Counted from the first letter of the stretch, positions 1 to 8,419 are shown. The stretch is DNA of 64,000 nt from SMWC01 sp045561055 (GCA_045561055.1 JBJKYL010000010.1:318248-382247); one strand, 5' to 3'. A program made the numbers and translations. Notes: a model not told the origin generated them from the letters alone.

Positions 1-158
1 TCAGGTGCCGAGGTTGCGAAGCCGACGATGACAAGCCCGATTAATACAGGCGATATGCCGAGATTACGCGCTGTCGCGGCCGCGCCGATGACGAGCCGAT
101 CAGCTCCCCAGAAAAGTAATAGTAGGCCGGCCAGAATAGCGGCCACGGATAAAATCAT
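1..158 (-). CDS. yrbG: calcium/sodium antiporter, N-terminal part, cut by window edge
   Basis: Read on the minus strand from an ATG at 158, the first 52 residues are visible and the gene runs off the window. They form a first hydrophobic helix (residues 2-17), then W-G-A-D-R at 17-21, and end with G-F-A-T-S-A-P at 46-52. The latter is the first half of the alpha-1 repeat that binds cations in CaCA-family exchangers. YrbG-type inner-membrane proteins exchange Ca2+ for Na+. The gene is divergent from ibaG-murA, and yrbG lies in the same general neighbourhood in E. coli, which supports the call. Only a quarter or less of the protein is seen, so the rest cannot be judged. A plus-strand reading frame over the same bases is a shadow. 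Confidence 0.8.
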   Translation of the reverse strand, partial: MILSVAAILAGLLLLFWGADRLVIGAAATARNLGISPVLIGLVIVGFATSAP

Positions 159-298
159 TTTTTTACTATGTGCTCCATATGCTCATATGTGCAAGTACTT
201 TAAGCGAAGTCTATCAGCCTCTATCACGTAGTCATGAGGGCGAAGGCGGATTCGGTTAGACTGTACGCCTTTCCGTTACCCTGAAATGTGGTGCCAAT

Positions 299-541
299 AT
301 GGATCCGAAAGCCGTCGCGAAGTTAATAAAGCAAGGGTTCCCGGGCGCAACTGTCAAGGTAACAACCGATGGTGCCGGGCACTATGAAGCTATGGTTATC
401 TGCCCCTCGTTCGAAGGTAAACGTAGTCTCCAACGTCATCAGTTGGTTTACGGAACGCTAGGCGCTCTCGTTGGCGTCGAGATTCATGCGCTGAATCTCA
501 AAACCTTCACGCCCGGGGAGTGGCAAGCTCGAGCTACCTGA
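299..541 (+). CDS. ibaG: BolA-family protein IbaG
   Basis: An 80-residue protein with the BolA fold signature: H-Y-E-A-M-V near residue 28, then F-E-G-K-R-S and R-H-Q-L-V-Y near 40-50, the latter matching the R-H-x-x-V-Y stretch of BolA proteins. Family members bind monothiol glutaredoxins through a shared Fe-S cluster and are linked to iron-sulfur trafficking and acid stress. IbaG sits immediately before murA in many Gammaproteobacteria, as here, with a 15-base gap, so co-transcription is likely. The start is the only ATG at the expected N-terminus. The split between IbaG and BolA proper rests on the murA neighbour. Confidence 0.9.
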   Translation: MDPKAVAKLIKQGFPGATVKVTTDGAGHYEAMVICPSFEGKRSLQRHQLVYGTLGALVGVEIHALNLKTFTPGEWQARAT

Positions 542-556
542 GCGAAGGCGCGCAAA

Positions 557-1816
557 TTGGATCGACTGGAAATAAAAGGTGGGGAGACCCTCTCGGGTGA
601 AGTTGTCATCTCGGGAGCCAAGAATGCCGCGCTGCCGATTCTGGCTGCGTCACTCCTCGCGGAAGGTCCAGTCGTACTTGATAACATCCCATACCTTAAC
701 GATGTAACGACAACCATCAAGCTACTGCGGAGTATGGGCGTTGATATTACGTTTCATGACGGCGTTCGTTTGGAGATAGACGCGGGAGAAATAAAGGAGT
801 TTGTAGCGCCATACGAGCTAGTAAGAACTATGCGTGCATCGGTTCTCGTGCTCGGGCCTTTGTTGGGTCGATTCGGTTGTGCAGACGTATCGCTACCAGG
901 GGGCTGCGCGATCGGAGCGCGGCCGGTCAATTTGCACGTTGAAGGTTTGCGAGCTATGGGCGCTGACATAAGTATTGATAACGGCTATATAAGGGCGCGT
1001 GCCGAGCGCCTAAAAGGAGCACGACTGATTTTCGACACCGTGACGGTTACGGGTACCGAGAATCTTATGATGGCGGCCGTGCTAGCAAGGGGCGAGACGA
1101 TTATCGAAAATGCAGCTCGAGAACCCGAGGTAGTGGATCTTGCTAATTTCCTAACACTAATGGGCGCGCAGATCGAAGGCGCGGGTACCAATTCGATCGT
1201 AATCCAGGGCGTCGATCAACTAACAGGAGTAGACTATTCTATTTTGCCGGACCGTATTGAAAGTGGCACCTACCTTGCTGCCGCTGCAATCACAGGAGGC
1301 CAAATCAAGATCAAGCGGACGTGTCCTAATCATCTAGATGCTGTCCTGATGAAACTCAAGGAAGCTGGAGCGCTGATTCAGCATGGGCCGGATTGGGTAG
1401 AGCTCAATATGGCTGGCCGGCGCCTAAAAGCTGTCGACCTACGAACCGCACCGTATCCAGGGTTTCCTACCGATATGCAGGCGCAGTTCTGCGCCCTAAA
1501 CTCCGTGGCTAATGGTATGGGAGCGATTGTTGAAACGGTGTTCGAGAATCGCTTCATGCATATTCAAGAACTACAGCGGATGGGCGCACAGGTGAATATT
1601 AAAGGGAACACGGCAATTACGCGCGGTGCCGAACGTCTTGCCGGTGCTCCAGTTATGGCAACGGATCTGCGTGCCTCAGCATCCCTGGTGCTTGCTGGGC
1701 TCGTAGCCGATGGTATTACCGTCGTCGATCGGATCTACCATATAGATCGAGGTTATGAACGTATTGAGGAAAAGCTCTCGCAGTTAGGCGCGGAGATCCG
1801 CCGGCTACCTATTTAG
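557..1816 (+). CDS. murA: UDP-N-acetylglucosamine 1-carboxyvinyltransferase MurA
   Basis: At 419 residues it has the normal length for MurA, which transfers enolpyruvate from PEP to UDP-GlcNAc in the cytoplasm, the first committed step of peptidoglycan synthesis. The N-terminal G-A-K-N-A-A-L-P motif is at about residue 20-27. The catalytic cysteine lies in P-G-G-C-A-I-G at Cys117, so the enzyme has the fosfomycin-reactive Cys form. Further on, A-P-Y-P-G-F-P-T-D-M-Q and the C-terminal G-Y-E-R-I-E-E-K-L are intact. The reading frame begins at TTG, and no ATG fits the conserved M-D-R-L-E-I-K-G start. It follows ibaG and probably shares its transcript. Confidence 0.97.
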   Translation: MDRLEIKGGETLSGEVVISGAKNAALPILAASLLAEGPVVLDNIPYLNDVTTTIKLLRSMGVDITFHDGVRLEIDAGEIKEFVAPYELVRTMRASVLVLGPLLGRFGCADVSLPGGCAIGARPVNLHVEGLRAMGADISIDNGYIRARAERLKGARLIFDTVTVTGTENLMMAAVLARGETIIENAAREPEVVDLANFLTLMGAQIEGAGTNSIVIQGVDQLTGVDYSILPDRIESGTYLAAAAITGGQIKIKRTCPNHLDAVLMKLKEAGALIQHGPDWVELNMAGRRLKAVDLRTAPYPGFPTDMQAQFCALNSVANGMGAIVETVFENRFMHIQELQRMGAQVNIKGNTAITRGAERLAGAPVMATDLRASASLVLAGLVADGITVVDRIYHIDRGYERIEEKLSQLGAEIRRLPI

Positions 1817-2215
1817 CTTGTTGATTGTAATGTTTGTAGCCGTGCTTCGAGTACCGTATCGGTCTAGAATTTGTTAGCGATAAAATAAATATTTCTACTT
1901 TGATTAGTCCGCTGGGTCAGAACGAGTTTGAACACCAACGAGAAGACAGTAGTCAAGTGCTTGTGCCCCTGTGTATAATCCTGCCGGCTTGAGCCTGACG
2001 ATCTATATGCTAGGGACGCGAACCTGGCGGAATTGGTCAACGTGCCCTTATGCGTCTCAGTAAAAACAAACTACACTGAATTTACTGACGGGCCTCTAGT
2101 GCCCTTATTTTATCAGGTTGAGAGAACTTATATGCTCAAGAAAAAACTTTGGAAAGATGTCGATTAAGATTCCTCTCGTTTTTGGTTCGATTTTTGTCAC
2201 GTTAGGAGTAGTGTT
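1817..2215 (+). other. intergenic region with possible promoter, tRNA-Leu-like fragment and hairpins
   Basis: This 399-base stretch between murA and sspA holds no convincing protein gene. A good -10 box (TATAAT) is at 1974-1979, without a strong -35 box. Bases 2018-2045 align without gaps to the acceptor and D-arm of tRNA-Leu (about 21 of 28 bases by eye), but no anticodon or T-arm follows. Downstream are an 8-base inverted repeat TCAGTAAA/TTTACTGA (2057-2064 and 2081-2088), a 10-base direct repeat GTGCCCTTAT (2042 and 2099), and a small GGGC/GCCC hairpin followed by TTATTTTAT near 2089-2112. This could be the sspA leader, a small RNA of roughly 110-120 bases, or a tRNA relic. Confidence 0.35.
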
Positions 2216-2842
2216 ATGGCGGTAATAGCTAACCGTCGTTCAGTAATGACGCTCTTTTCCAACGCTACCGATGTGGAGAGTCATCGGACGCGGCTAGTTC
2301 TAGCCGAAAAGAATATAAACATGGACGTTATCGAAGTCGAAGATGGTAGTTGCCCAGAAGATCTGCTGGATTTGAATCCGTACAACAGTGTGCCGACGCT
2401 CGTTGACCGCGAGCTCGTCCTATATGATTCCCGGGTTATTGTGGAGTATATTGACGAGCGATTCCCTCATCCGCCGTTGATGCCAGTCGACCCTGTCATT
2501 CGTGCCCAGTTTCGTCTAGCGCTCTTTCGAATCGAAACTGACTGGTACAAATGTGCGGCCGAGATCGAAAGGCGAGCTGATGGTAGGTCCGTAAAGCGAG
2601 CGCGGAAAACGTTATGCGATAGCATTGTCTCGAGCGCTGAAATTTTTGGTGCGAAACAATTCTTTCTTAGCGATGAATTTTCCCTTGTCGATTGTAGCAT
2701 TGCACCGATTCTCTGGCGGCTGAACGTCTATGAGATTGAACTGCCCTCCCAGGCGAAGCCTATCCAGCATTATATGGATAAGCTTTTCTCCCGAGAGTCT
2801 TTCCAGTCTAGCTTGACCGAACTCGAGGAAGAGATGCGTTAG
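2216..2842 (+). CDS. sspA: stringent starvation protein A (GST-fold RNA polymerase-associated)
   Basis: A 208-residue protein with a glutathione-S-transferase fold. The N-terminal thioredoxin-like half starts V-M-T-L-F-S near residue 9 and includes L-N-P-Y-N-S-V-P-T-L-V-D (about 53-64) and Y-D-S-R-V-I-V-E-Y-I-D-E-R-F-P-H-P-P, followed by a helical C-terminal half. This is the pattern of SspA, which binds RNA polymerase sigma-70 holoenzyme and changes promoter use during starvation. The start is supported by AGGAG a few bases upstream. sspB follows after 5 bases, the classical sspAB operon. The long leader described separately may regulate it. Confidence 0.95.
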   Translation: MAVIANRRSVMTLFSNATDVESHRTRLVLAEKNINMDVIEVEDGSCPEDLLDLNPYNSVPTLVDRELVLYDSRVIVEYIDERFPHPPLMPVDPVIRAQFRLALFRIETDWYKCAAEIERRADGRSVKRARKTLCDSIVSSAEIFGAKQFFLSDEFSLVDCSIAPILWRLNVYEIELPSQAKPIQHYMDKLFSRESFQSSLTELEEEMR

Positions 2843-2847
2843 GTTGA

Positions 2848-3243
2848 ATGGTGCAGGTTAAGTCAAAGCGCCCGTATCTAATCCGTGCAATGCATGAGTG
2901 GATGACCGATAACGGTCTCACGCCCTATGTTGTGATTGATGCTGGTACCGATGATCTGAAAGTTCCGGAGCAGTATATTTCCGAAGACAAACTCATTTGC
3001 AATATAAGTTACTCTGCGACGCGCAATCTGGATATCGCTGATGACAGAATGAGCTTTGAAACTCGCTTTGATGGAGTGATCCGGCACATTGACGTACCGA
3101 TCGTAATTGTTATTGGTATTTATGCTAAGGAGACAGGGCAGGGTATGATTTTTTCGGAGGATGAGTCGACTCAGCTCCCAGATACAGTCGAGATAAGCGA
3201 ACCCGGATCGGCGGGCCGACCCACGCTGAAGATTGTCAAATAA
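2848..3243 (+). CDS. sspB: ClpXP adaptor (specificity-enhancing factor) SspB
   Basis: A 131-residue protein. The folded N-terminal part contains R-P-Y-L-I-R-A-M-H-E-W near residue 8, T-P-Y-V-V-I-D-A near 25 and N-I-S-Y-S-A-T near 50, all typical of SspB, which tethers ssrA-tagged proteins to ClpXP. The short acidic linker (F-S-E-D-E-S) leads to a C-terminal tail G-R-P-T-L-K-I-V-K, which matches the ClpX-binding peptide at the end of SspB proteins. It lies directly behind sspA, which supports the name and implies one mRNA. Confidence 0.95.
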   Translation: MVQVKSKRPYLIRAMHEWMTDNGLTPYVVIDAGTDDLKVPEQYISEDKLICNISYSATRNLDIADDRMSFETRFDGVIRHIDVPIVIVIGIYAKETGQGMIFSEDESTQLPDTVEISEPGSAGRPTLKIVK

Positions 3244-3244
3244 C

Positions 3245-3454
3245 TTAATCGACGCCTAGAATTGCAGTGTCTATTAAGTCACACAAAAAATGGATAATAG
3301 GTAGATGTGCTTCCTGAATACGGCAGGTACGCTCGGTTGGAACTCGTAACTCAATATCATCTGTATGCAAGCTTTCAGCGATGTTACCGCCATTGTGTCC
3401 GGTAAGCGCAACGACCTTGATATTGTGGTTTTGTGCTGTGCTGATTGCGCTCAA
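3245..3454 (-). pseudogene. diaA: C-terminal remnant of DiaA/GmhA-like SIS protein
   Basis: About 69 residues on the minus strand match the end of DiaA-type SIS proteins: V-V-A-L-T-G-H-N-G-G, then E-L-R-V-P-T-E-R-T, R-I-Q-E-A-H and L-C-D-L-I-D-T. Intact DiaA is nearly 200 residues and stimulates DnaA-dependent replication initiation. Upstream of this piece the frame hits a stop at once, and the bases up to the lpoA end give only faint resemblance to the N-terminal half. No start codon or ribosome site is evident. The position next to lpoA and rsmI is where diaA sits in E. coli, so I read it as a decayed diaA. The yraN gene usually found between lpoA and diaA is also missing. Confidence 0.8.
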
Positions 3455-3600
3455 AAACCATTGCTTTCAATACAGGTGGGCAAGAGTAGACTGATATCAA
3501 AGGCGTTCTTCGTGCACTGAATATAACAAGATTGTTCCCGGGACCGTTGGTTGCGAGCGAACAATTATTTGCTGACTTATCGCAGCTCGGTTCCCTCCGC

Positions 3601-5448
3601 TTAATCCTGCAGAATAATCTCGTCTTCGGACCTTAGGGCTACGGGTTTGCCTCTTCGAAACTGAGCTAGCGGAAGGCGGCGACGCACGCGACCGTTTGCA
3701 TCGAGGCTGAGTTCTCCAGACATGGCAGGAAAGGCCGTGAATTCGGCAGTTGGGTTATATAGAAGCGGGATCAATCGGTAGGCATCGAAGCCCATGGCAA
3801 ATAGCTCCGGGGCATTCTGAATTCGTTGTGGCCAGAAATCCGCCAGTGTCTCTTTGAGTTCAGCCGAGGCCGCATCCGACTCTAACAACCAGGGAGACTG
3901 GGGGAAAAGAACACCATCGAGGTCTAAGTCGCTAACGCTACCCGCATCGAATACGGCTGACGTAGTGTAGGTAGGAAGGTTTCCTGCGTAGTGAAAGCGC
4001 AATTGCGGCGCGAGCAACCTTCCGTTGTTGGCATTTGTTGCGACAAAGATGATGTCTATGTCTTGCCGTCGACGCGGTTCGAATTCAAGGGGTAGCCTCA
4101 GGTTGGCAGCCAGTCGCTGGTGACGTTGATTGCTGCGAGTGAGATTAAGCAAGTCCGTTATCGTCGGAGAGAAATCCTGGCTGGTTAGGTTGTAAGATCT
4201 AAATTGTAATAGTTCTCCACCGAGTTTTTCGAATTCGGTTCGAAAACTTGTCAAAAGTCGTTCTCCCCAATCGGAATCCGGTACGAGCGCGATTGCGCTC
4301 CGCGCGCCACTGCTTGTAGCGTGACGGGCAACCTCAGCCGCCTCGTCTTCAGGGGCAAGCGCGAATTGGAAAAAAGCAGGTGGAATGAAGGCGTCGTTTT
4401 GTACGAAATTAAGTGCCAGTGTGGGAGTCTGACCTGCACTACCGACAACTGAATCGACATTCGGTTTCAACAATGGTCCTACGATAAAGTCTGCGCCCTC
4501 CTGTTCGGCGCGAGAATAGGCTCCCTCGCCTCCTAGTTCGTCTGTGTCATAGATCTTAATGCGCGAACGATACTCCTTATTACTGGTGCGAAAATGGGCG
4601 GCGATGAAGCCGTCGCGGATCGCCGACGATTCGTCCCTACGACTTCCTAGCGGCAGCAGCAAAGCTACGTTATCGGGATAGATCTGCGAGAGACGATAGC
4701 GCTCAAGTAGCGTTACAAGAAAAGCTGTAGCGGCGGGGTGGCTCGGATATTCGTCGCGCCAGCGCAGCAAATTCGTCTCTAGGCTCGATGGGTTGCTACG
4801 GTAAGTGGTCGCTACTGGCAGAAGAGCGAGCCAACCGTCCACCTTTAGCTCGCCGCTAGGTATTAAAGGGCCGCTGAATATCTGTTTGCGAAGGCCGTTC
4901 CAAATCAATTCGTGATTAGCTGCGATTGCGTCGCTGTCAGTGAGCCACAACTCCCGCTCGACAAGAGCGGCGACAGCTAGTTCGACCTGGTTCAATTCGA
5001 ACAAGGCACGACCTTCGATGGCAGTTTTGGCTAACAATAAATTGGCGTTTTCGGATTGACCAACCCGTTTCAGTATTTCAATGGCTGTACCCGGATGCTG
5101 CTCTTCGAGCGCGATCTCGGCGGAGAGAACAAGGATCATAGCGCTCTGTTGCTCGTTTGCATGGTCGCCTACCCGCGCCAACCAACGTCTTGCCTCGACG
5201 GTTTCGCCGCGGTAGACCAACTGTTGTGCTCCGGCGATCAGGTCGTCCGTCCGCGTGCCGGACTGGCCCGTCGCAATTAGGGCAGAGTAGATATCTATGG
5301 CGCTGTCGATGTCACCGGAGAGTGCTAGCTCCTCTGCACGTTGCCGCATCTGCTGATTCGCCGTGAGCGTTGTTGGGGTGTTAACGGCACATCCCCAGAG
5401 GAAAATAATGCCGGCAACGATAGACGCTTGCTGTAGTCGAATCTTCAT
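3601..5448 (-). CDS. lpoA: penicillin-binding protein activator lipoprotein LpoA
   Basis: A 615-residue lipoprotein. Starting at the ATG at 5448, a short signal peptide ends in the lipobox L-W-G-C, so the mature protein would be anchored by its cysteine. The N-terminal third is TPR-like helical repeat, and the C-terminal part is a periplasmic-binding-protein fold (V-A-L-L-L-P-L-G at the join, later A-D-F-I-V-G-P-L and G-F-D-A-Y-R-L). This is the architecture of LpoA, which reaches from the outer membrane to activate PBP1A. An upstream in-frame ATG at 5463 gives five more residues but a poorer signal peptide. It is divergent from rsmI, as yraM is from yraL in E. coli. Confidence 0.92.
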   Translation of the reverse strand: MKIRLQQASIVAGIIFLWGCAVNTPTTLTANQQMRQRAEELALSGDIDSAIDIYSALIATGQSGTRTDDLIAGAQQLVYRGETVEARRWLARVGDHANEQQSAMILVLSAEIALEEQHPGTAIEILKRVGQSENANLLLAKTAIEGRALFELNQVELAVAALVERELWLTDSDAIAANHELIWNGLRKQIFSGPLIPSGELKVDGWLALLPVATTYRSNPSSLETNLLRWRDEYPSHPAATAFLVTLLERYRLSQIYPDNVALLLPLGSRRDESSAIRDGFIAAHFRTSNKEYRSRIKIYDTDELGGEGAYSRAEQEGADFIVGPLLKPNVDSVVGSAGQTPTLALNFVQNDAFIPPAFFQFALAPEDEAAEVARHATSSGARSAIALVPDSDWGERLLTSFRTEFEKLGGELLQFRSYNLTSQDFSPTITDLLNLTRSNQRHQRLAANLRLPLEFEPRRRQDIDIIFVATNANNGRLLAPQLRFHYAGNLPTYTTSAVFDAGSVSDLDLDGVLFPQSPWLLESDAASAELKETLADFWPQRIQNAPELFAMGFDAYRLIPLLYNPTAEFTAFPAMSGELSLDANGRVRRRLPLAQFRRGKPVALRSEDEIILQD

Positions 5449-5493
5449 CTTAAATGCTTGCACATTGAGTCATCGGACAGGCAGCATAAGTTT

Positions 5494-6333
5494 ATGGATA
5501 ACGTTTTGCCAGGAACACTTTACGTAGTGGGAACCCCGATCGGGAATCTGGACGATTTGAGTATTCGTGCGCGTAGCGTCCTAGCCGCTGTCAACCTGAT
5601 AGCAGCAGAGGATACCCGCCAAACTAGGAGATTGCTATCGAGTATTGGGCTGAAGGTGAAGCTTATTGCTTACCACGAGCACAATGAGCGGCAACGTATA
5701 CCAGGCCTATTGGTGCAGCTCAAAACCGGTAAATCGCTAGCGCTGGTAGTCGATGCGGGAATGCCAACAATTAGCGATCCGGGTGTGAGGCTTGTTCGCG
5801 CGGCGTTAGCGGCAAACGTTCCTATCGTAAGCGTGCCGGGCCCTAGCGCTGATACTGCGGCGCTCAGCATTTCTGGTTTGCCGACAGACCGTTTCGTTTT
5901 TGAAGGATTTCTCCCGCGCCGCGGGAACCAGCGTAGGGAGCGGCTGAAACTGCTGGCGAGCGAGTCCCGGACAATGATTTTCTATGAGTCTGTGCATCGT
6001 CTTCTGGATGCTTTCGTGGCTCTTACCGAGGTGTTCGGTGGGACAAGACAGAGCGTGATCGCGAGAGAGCTGACGAAGCTTCACGAGGCCGTTTATTGTG
6101 GCACTCTTGCCGAACTTTCCGGTCAATTGGGTAATGATATTCCATTAAAAGGTGAGTTCGTTGTGCTGGTCGCGGGATGCACGGGCGTTGAGAGCGCCGC
6201 AAACTCCGAGGTATTACGTATCTTTGCAATTCTGAGCGATAGCGTGACAGCGAAAGAGGCTGTGGCACTGACTGCGAAGATCACGGGTCTGAGTCGCAAC
6301 GATGTTTACCAGCTAACCCGTATCCCTGGCTGA
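5494..6333 (+). CDS. rsmI: 16S rRNA (cytidine-1402-2'-O)-methyltransferase
   Basis: A 279-residue SAM-dependent methyltransferase of the tetrapyrrole-methylase fold. It carries L-Y-V-V-G-T-P-I-G-N-L-D-D near the N-terminus, A-E-D-T-R-Q-T-R-R-L-L, V-V-D-A-G-M-P-T-I-S-D-P-G and V-P-G-P-S-A, all family signatures. RsmI modifies the ribose of C1402 in the 30S decoding centre. An upstream ATG at 5458 would overlap lpoA and add residues without family support; the start at 5494 places the conserved motif where it belongs. It is divergent from lpoA across a short gap, so the two promoters must share or flank that gap. Confidence 0.96.
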   Translation: MDNVLPGTLYVVGTPIGNLDDLSIRARSVLAAVNLIAAEDTRQTRRLLSSIGLKVKLIAYHEHNERQRIPGLLVQLKTGKSLALVVDAGMPTISDPGVRLVRAALAANVPIVSVPGPSADTAALSISGLPTDRFVFEGFLPRRGNQRRERLKLLASESRTMIFYESVHRLLDAFVALTEVFGGTRQSVIARELTKLHEAVYCGTLAELSGQLGNDIPLKGEFVVLVAGCTGVESAANSEVLRIFAILSDSVTAKEAVALTAKITGLSRNDVYQLTRIPG

Positions 6334-6423
6334 GGGTGTCCGTCGCGACAATTCGTTAGGATTGGTGCTTGGTCAGGCTGTCTTCCCTACAACCGTGGCG
6401 GTTTAGGTAGTACCCTTGTGGAT

Positions 6424-6774
6424 GGGAGTCGGCCGGGCAGTCGCTGGGAATATCTTCGGATATGGCCGGAGGAAAGTCCGGGCTCCATTGGGCAGGGTGC
6501 CAGGTAACGCCTGGGAGGCGTGAGCCTACGGCTAGTGCCACAGAAAATATACCGCCGGATTCGTATTCGGTAAGGGTGAAAAGGTGCGGTAAGAGCGCAC
6601 CGCGCATGTGGTAACACACTGCGGCACGGTAAACCCCACCCGGAGCAAGACCGAATAGGGGAGCGTTTTAGTGAGCCCACACAAGCTCCCGGGTAGGTCG
6701 CTAGAGATGTGCGGTAACGCGCATTCGAGATGAATGACTGCTCTCGACAGAACCCGGCTTATAGGCCGGCTCCC
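6424..6774 (+). ncRNA. rnpB: RNase P RNA (bacterial type A)
   Basis: The catalytic RNA that trims 5' leaders from pre-tRNAs. The conserved core is easily seen: GGAGGAAAGTCCGGGCTCC at 6470-6488, CAGGGTGCCAGGTAACGCCTGG just after, GGGTGAAAAGGTGCGGTAAGAGCGC near 6573-6600 in two parts, and AGATGAATGACTG then GACAGAACCCGGCTTA near the end. The ends pair as P1: GGGAGTCGGCC at 6424-6434 with GGCCGGCTCCC at 6764-6774. Length is about 351 bases, slightly shorter than E. coli. It lies between rsmI and the dcw cluster, a common place for rnpB in Gammaproteobacteria. Confidence 0.97.
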
Positions 6775-6786
6775 TTTTTCTTTTTT
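6754..6786 (+). terminator. rho-independent terminator of rnpB
   Basis: CCGGC (6754-6758) pairs with GCCGG (6765-6769), followed closely by a T-rich run from 6774. The hairpin overlaps the 3' end of the RNase P RNA. Confidence 0.75.
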
Positions 6787-6934
6787 GTAGAAGTGCTCCA
6801 AAGAGACCCAGATCCTAGAAACGAATGAGATTAACGCTTATAAGTCATTGATTTTTAGTAGTCAGTCATCCCCCCTAGAATCCGGACCTCCTTCCTAACT
6901 TACTGGTAAACAAAAAAAATATTAGTTTCTTCGG

Positions 6935-6988
6935 TTGACAGTAGCCGGTCGCCCTTCTTATAGTGGGGATAAGTGGTAAGAAGTGGGA
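6935..6988 (+). promoter_or_regulatory. dcw operon promoter with three MraZ boxes
   Basis: TTGACA at 6935-6940 and TATAGT at 6959-6964 form a sigma-70 promoter with an 18-base spacer. Three GTGG repeats start at 6963 (GTGGGG), 6973 (GTGGTA) and 6983 (GTGGGA), exactly 10 bases apart, the pattern MraZ recognises (GTGGG repeats on one helix face). The first box overlaps the -10 element, and mraZ is the first gene, so autorepression of the whole operon is expected. Confidence 0.8.
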
Positions 6989-7003
6989 AAAAATGAGACT
7001 GCC

Positions 7004-7459
7004 ATGTTTCGCGGTGCTTCAAAGGTTACCCTGGATGCGAAGGGGCGATTGGCTATCCCAAGTCGGTATCGGGAACGCCTCGCTAGCCGTTGCGAAGGAC
7101 ATCTTGTTGTCACCGTTGACCGAGATCATTGCCTTCTCATTTATCCCCTACCTGACTGGGAGGCCGTCCAGCGCAAACTGGATCGTTTGCCGTCTTTTAA
7201 TAAACCGTCACGTGAGATGCAACGACTAATGGTGGGGTATGCCACTGATGTCGATTTGGACGGACAGGGGCGGATACTGCTGTCCAAGGCGCTTTGTGCG
7301 TTCGCGGGCCTCGATAAACAAACGATGCTCATCGGGCAAGGTAACAAATTTGAACTATGGAACGAGGAACGGTGGAACCAGAACTGTGACAAATGGTTAT
7401 CGAGTAATGAGCCGGATGATACAGACGAATCTACCGAACTTAAATCGCTGACTCTCTAA
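7004..7459 (+). CDS. mraZ: transcriptional regulator MraZ
   Basis: A 151-residue protein starting M-F-R-G-A-S-K-V-T-L-D-A-K-G-R-L-A-I-P, the first of two AbrB-like swapped hairpin domains. The second copy is seen as V-D-L-D-G-Q-G-R-I-L-L. MraZ forms a ring-like oligomer that binds the GTGGG repeats in front of its own operon. A GTG at 6983 would add seven residues, but it lies inside the third binding box, and homologues begin at M-F-R-G. It is the first gene of the dcw cluster, with rsmH 12 bases downstream. Confidence 0.96.
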   Translation: MFRGASKVTLDAKGRLAIPSRYRERLASRCEGHLVVTVDRDHCLLIYPLPDWEAVQRKLDRLPSFNKPSREMQRLMVGYATDVDLDGQGRILLSKALCAFAGLDKQTMLIGQGNKFELWNEERWNQNCDKWLSSNEPDDTDESTELKSLTL

Positions 7460-7471
7460 GCGAAATAGCAA

Positions 7472-8419
7472 TTGATAGATAAGGCTGATCACCAGCCAGT
7501 GTTGGTAGATGAGGTTCTAGAAAGCCTCGCGATTAAAGATGACGGTTGGTATGTAGATGGGACCTTCGGTCGTGGAGGGCATAGCGCGTTAATACTCGCG
7601 CAACTTGGGGAACAGGGGAGATTGTTCGCTCTGGATAAAGACCCTGAAGCTGTAGATTACGGTCGCGCTAGTTTTGTGGCAGAGCCTCGTCTGACGATTG
7701 AGCACGGCGGGTTTGAATCACTTACCCGCCATATGTGCTCTTGGCTTGAAGGTCATGCGCTCGCAGGTGTGCTGCTAGATTTGGGTGTGTCCTCGCCGCA
7801 GTTAGATGTCCCCGAGCGGGGTTTCAGTATCGCCCACAATGGTCCGTTGGATATGCGAATGGATAAGTCATCGGGACAAACTGCGATGGAGTGGTTAAAG
7901 CATGTAAATGAGGGCGAGCTTAGCCGTGTGTTGTTTCGTTACGGTGAAGAGCCCCGCGCGCGCCAGATTGCAGCTGCTATAGTAAAGGCGAGAGTTGTTA
8001 AACCCATTGAGACGACCCACGAGCTTGCAAAGATCGTTAGGCAGAGTTCCGGTTACCATCGGAGTCGTATCCATCCTGCGACACGCGTGTTTCAGGCGGT
8101 TCGTATTCAGGTCAATGCGGAGCTCACGGCGCTGGAGCAAGTCCTGGAGCAGTGCCTGGAGCTTTTGGCTGTCGGTGGCAGGCTCTGTGTAATAAGTTTT
8201 CATTCTCTCGAAGACCGGATCGTTAAGCGTTTCATCGCCCGCGAGGCCTCTGAAGACCCTGCATACCGAGGGTTGCCGGATATGCCTGCTGAAGCACGTC
8301 CGAATCTGCGCCGGATAGGTGGTCTTGTCCGTCCATCGTTAGTAGAGGTCACCGGGAATCCACGAGCCCGTGGGGCCAGGCTGCGCGTTGCAGAGAGACT
8401 TGGAGCGCCGGCCACGTGA
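7472..8419 (+). CDS. rsmH: 16S rRNA (cytosine-1402-N4)-methyltransferase RsmH
   Basis: A 315-residue SAM methyltransferase with H-Q-P-V-L-V-D-E-V at the start, the SAM loop V-D-G-T-F-G-R-G-G-H-S (about 28-38), G-V-L-L-D-L-G-V-S-S-P-Q-L-D and, later, C-V-I-S-F-H-S-L-E-D-R-I-V-K. It adds the base methyl at C1402 while RsmI, also in this window, adds the ribose methyl. The only suitable start is TTG at 7472. Its stop codon overlaps the GTG of ftsL (GTGA), indicating translational coupling. Confidence 0.97.
   Translation: MIDKADHQPVLVDEVLESLAIKDDGWYVDGTFGRGGHSALILAQLGEQGRLFALDKDPEAVDYGRASFVAEPRLTIEHGGFESLTRHMCSWLEGHALAGVLLDLGVSSPQLDVPERGFSIAHNGPLDMRMDKSSGQTAMEWLKHVNEGELSRVLFRYGEEPRARQIAAAIVKARVVKPIETTHELAKIVRQSSGYHRSRIHPATRVFQAVRIQVNAELTALEQVLEQCLELLAVGGRLCVISFHSLEDRIVKRFIAREASEDPAYRGLPDMPAEARPNLRRIGGLVRPSLVEVTGNPRARGARLRVAERLGAPAT

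Noticed and set aside
5458..5493. Longer N-terminus for RsmI
   Set aside because: Overlaps the lpoA start and adds 12 residues without family support; ATG at 5494 is better.
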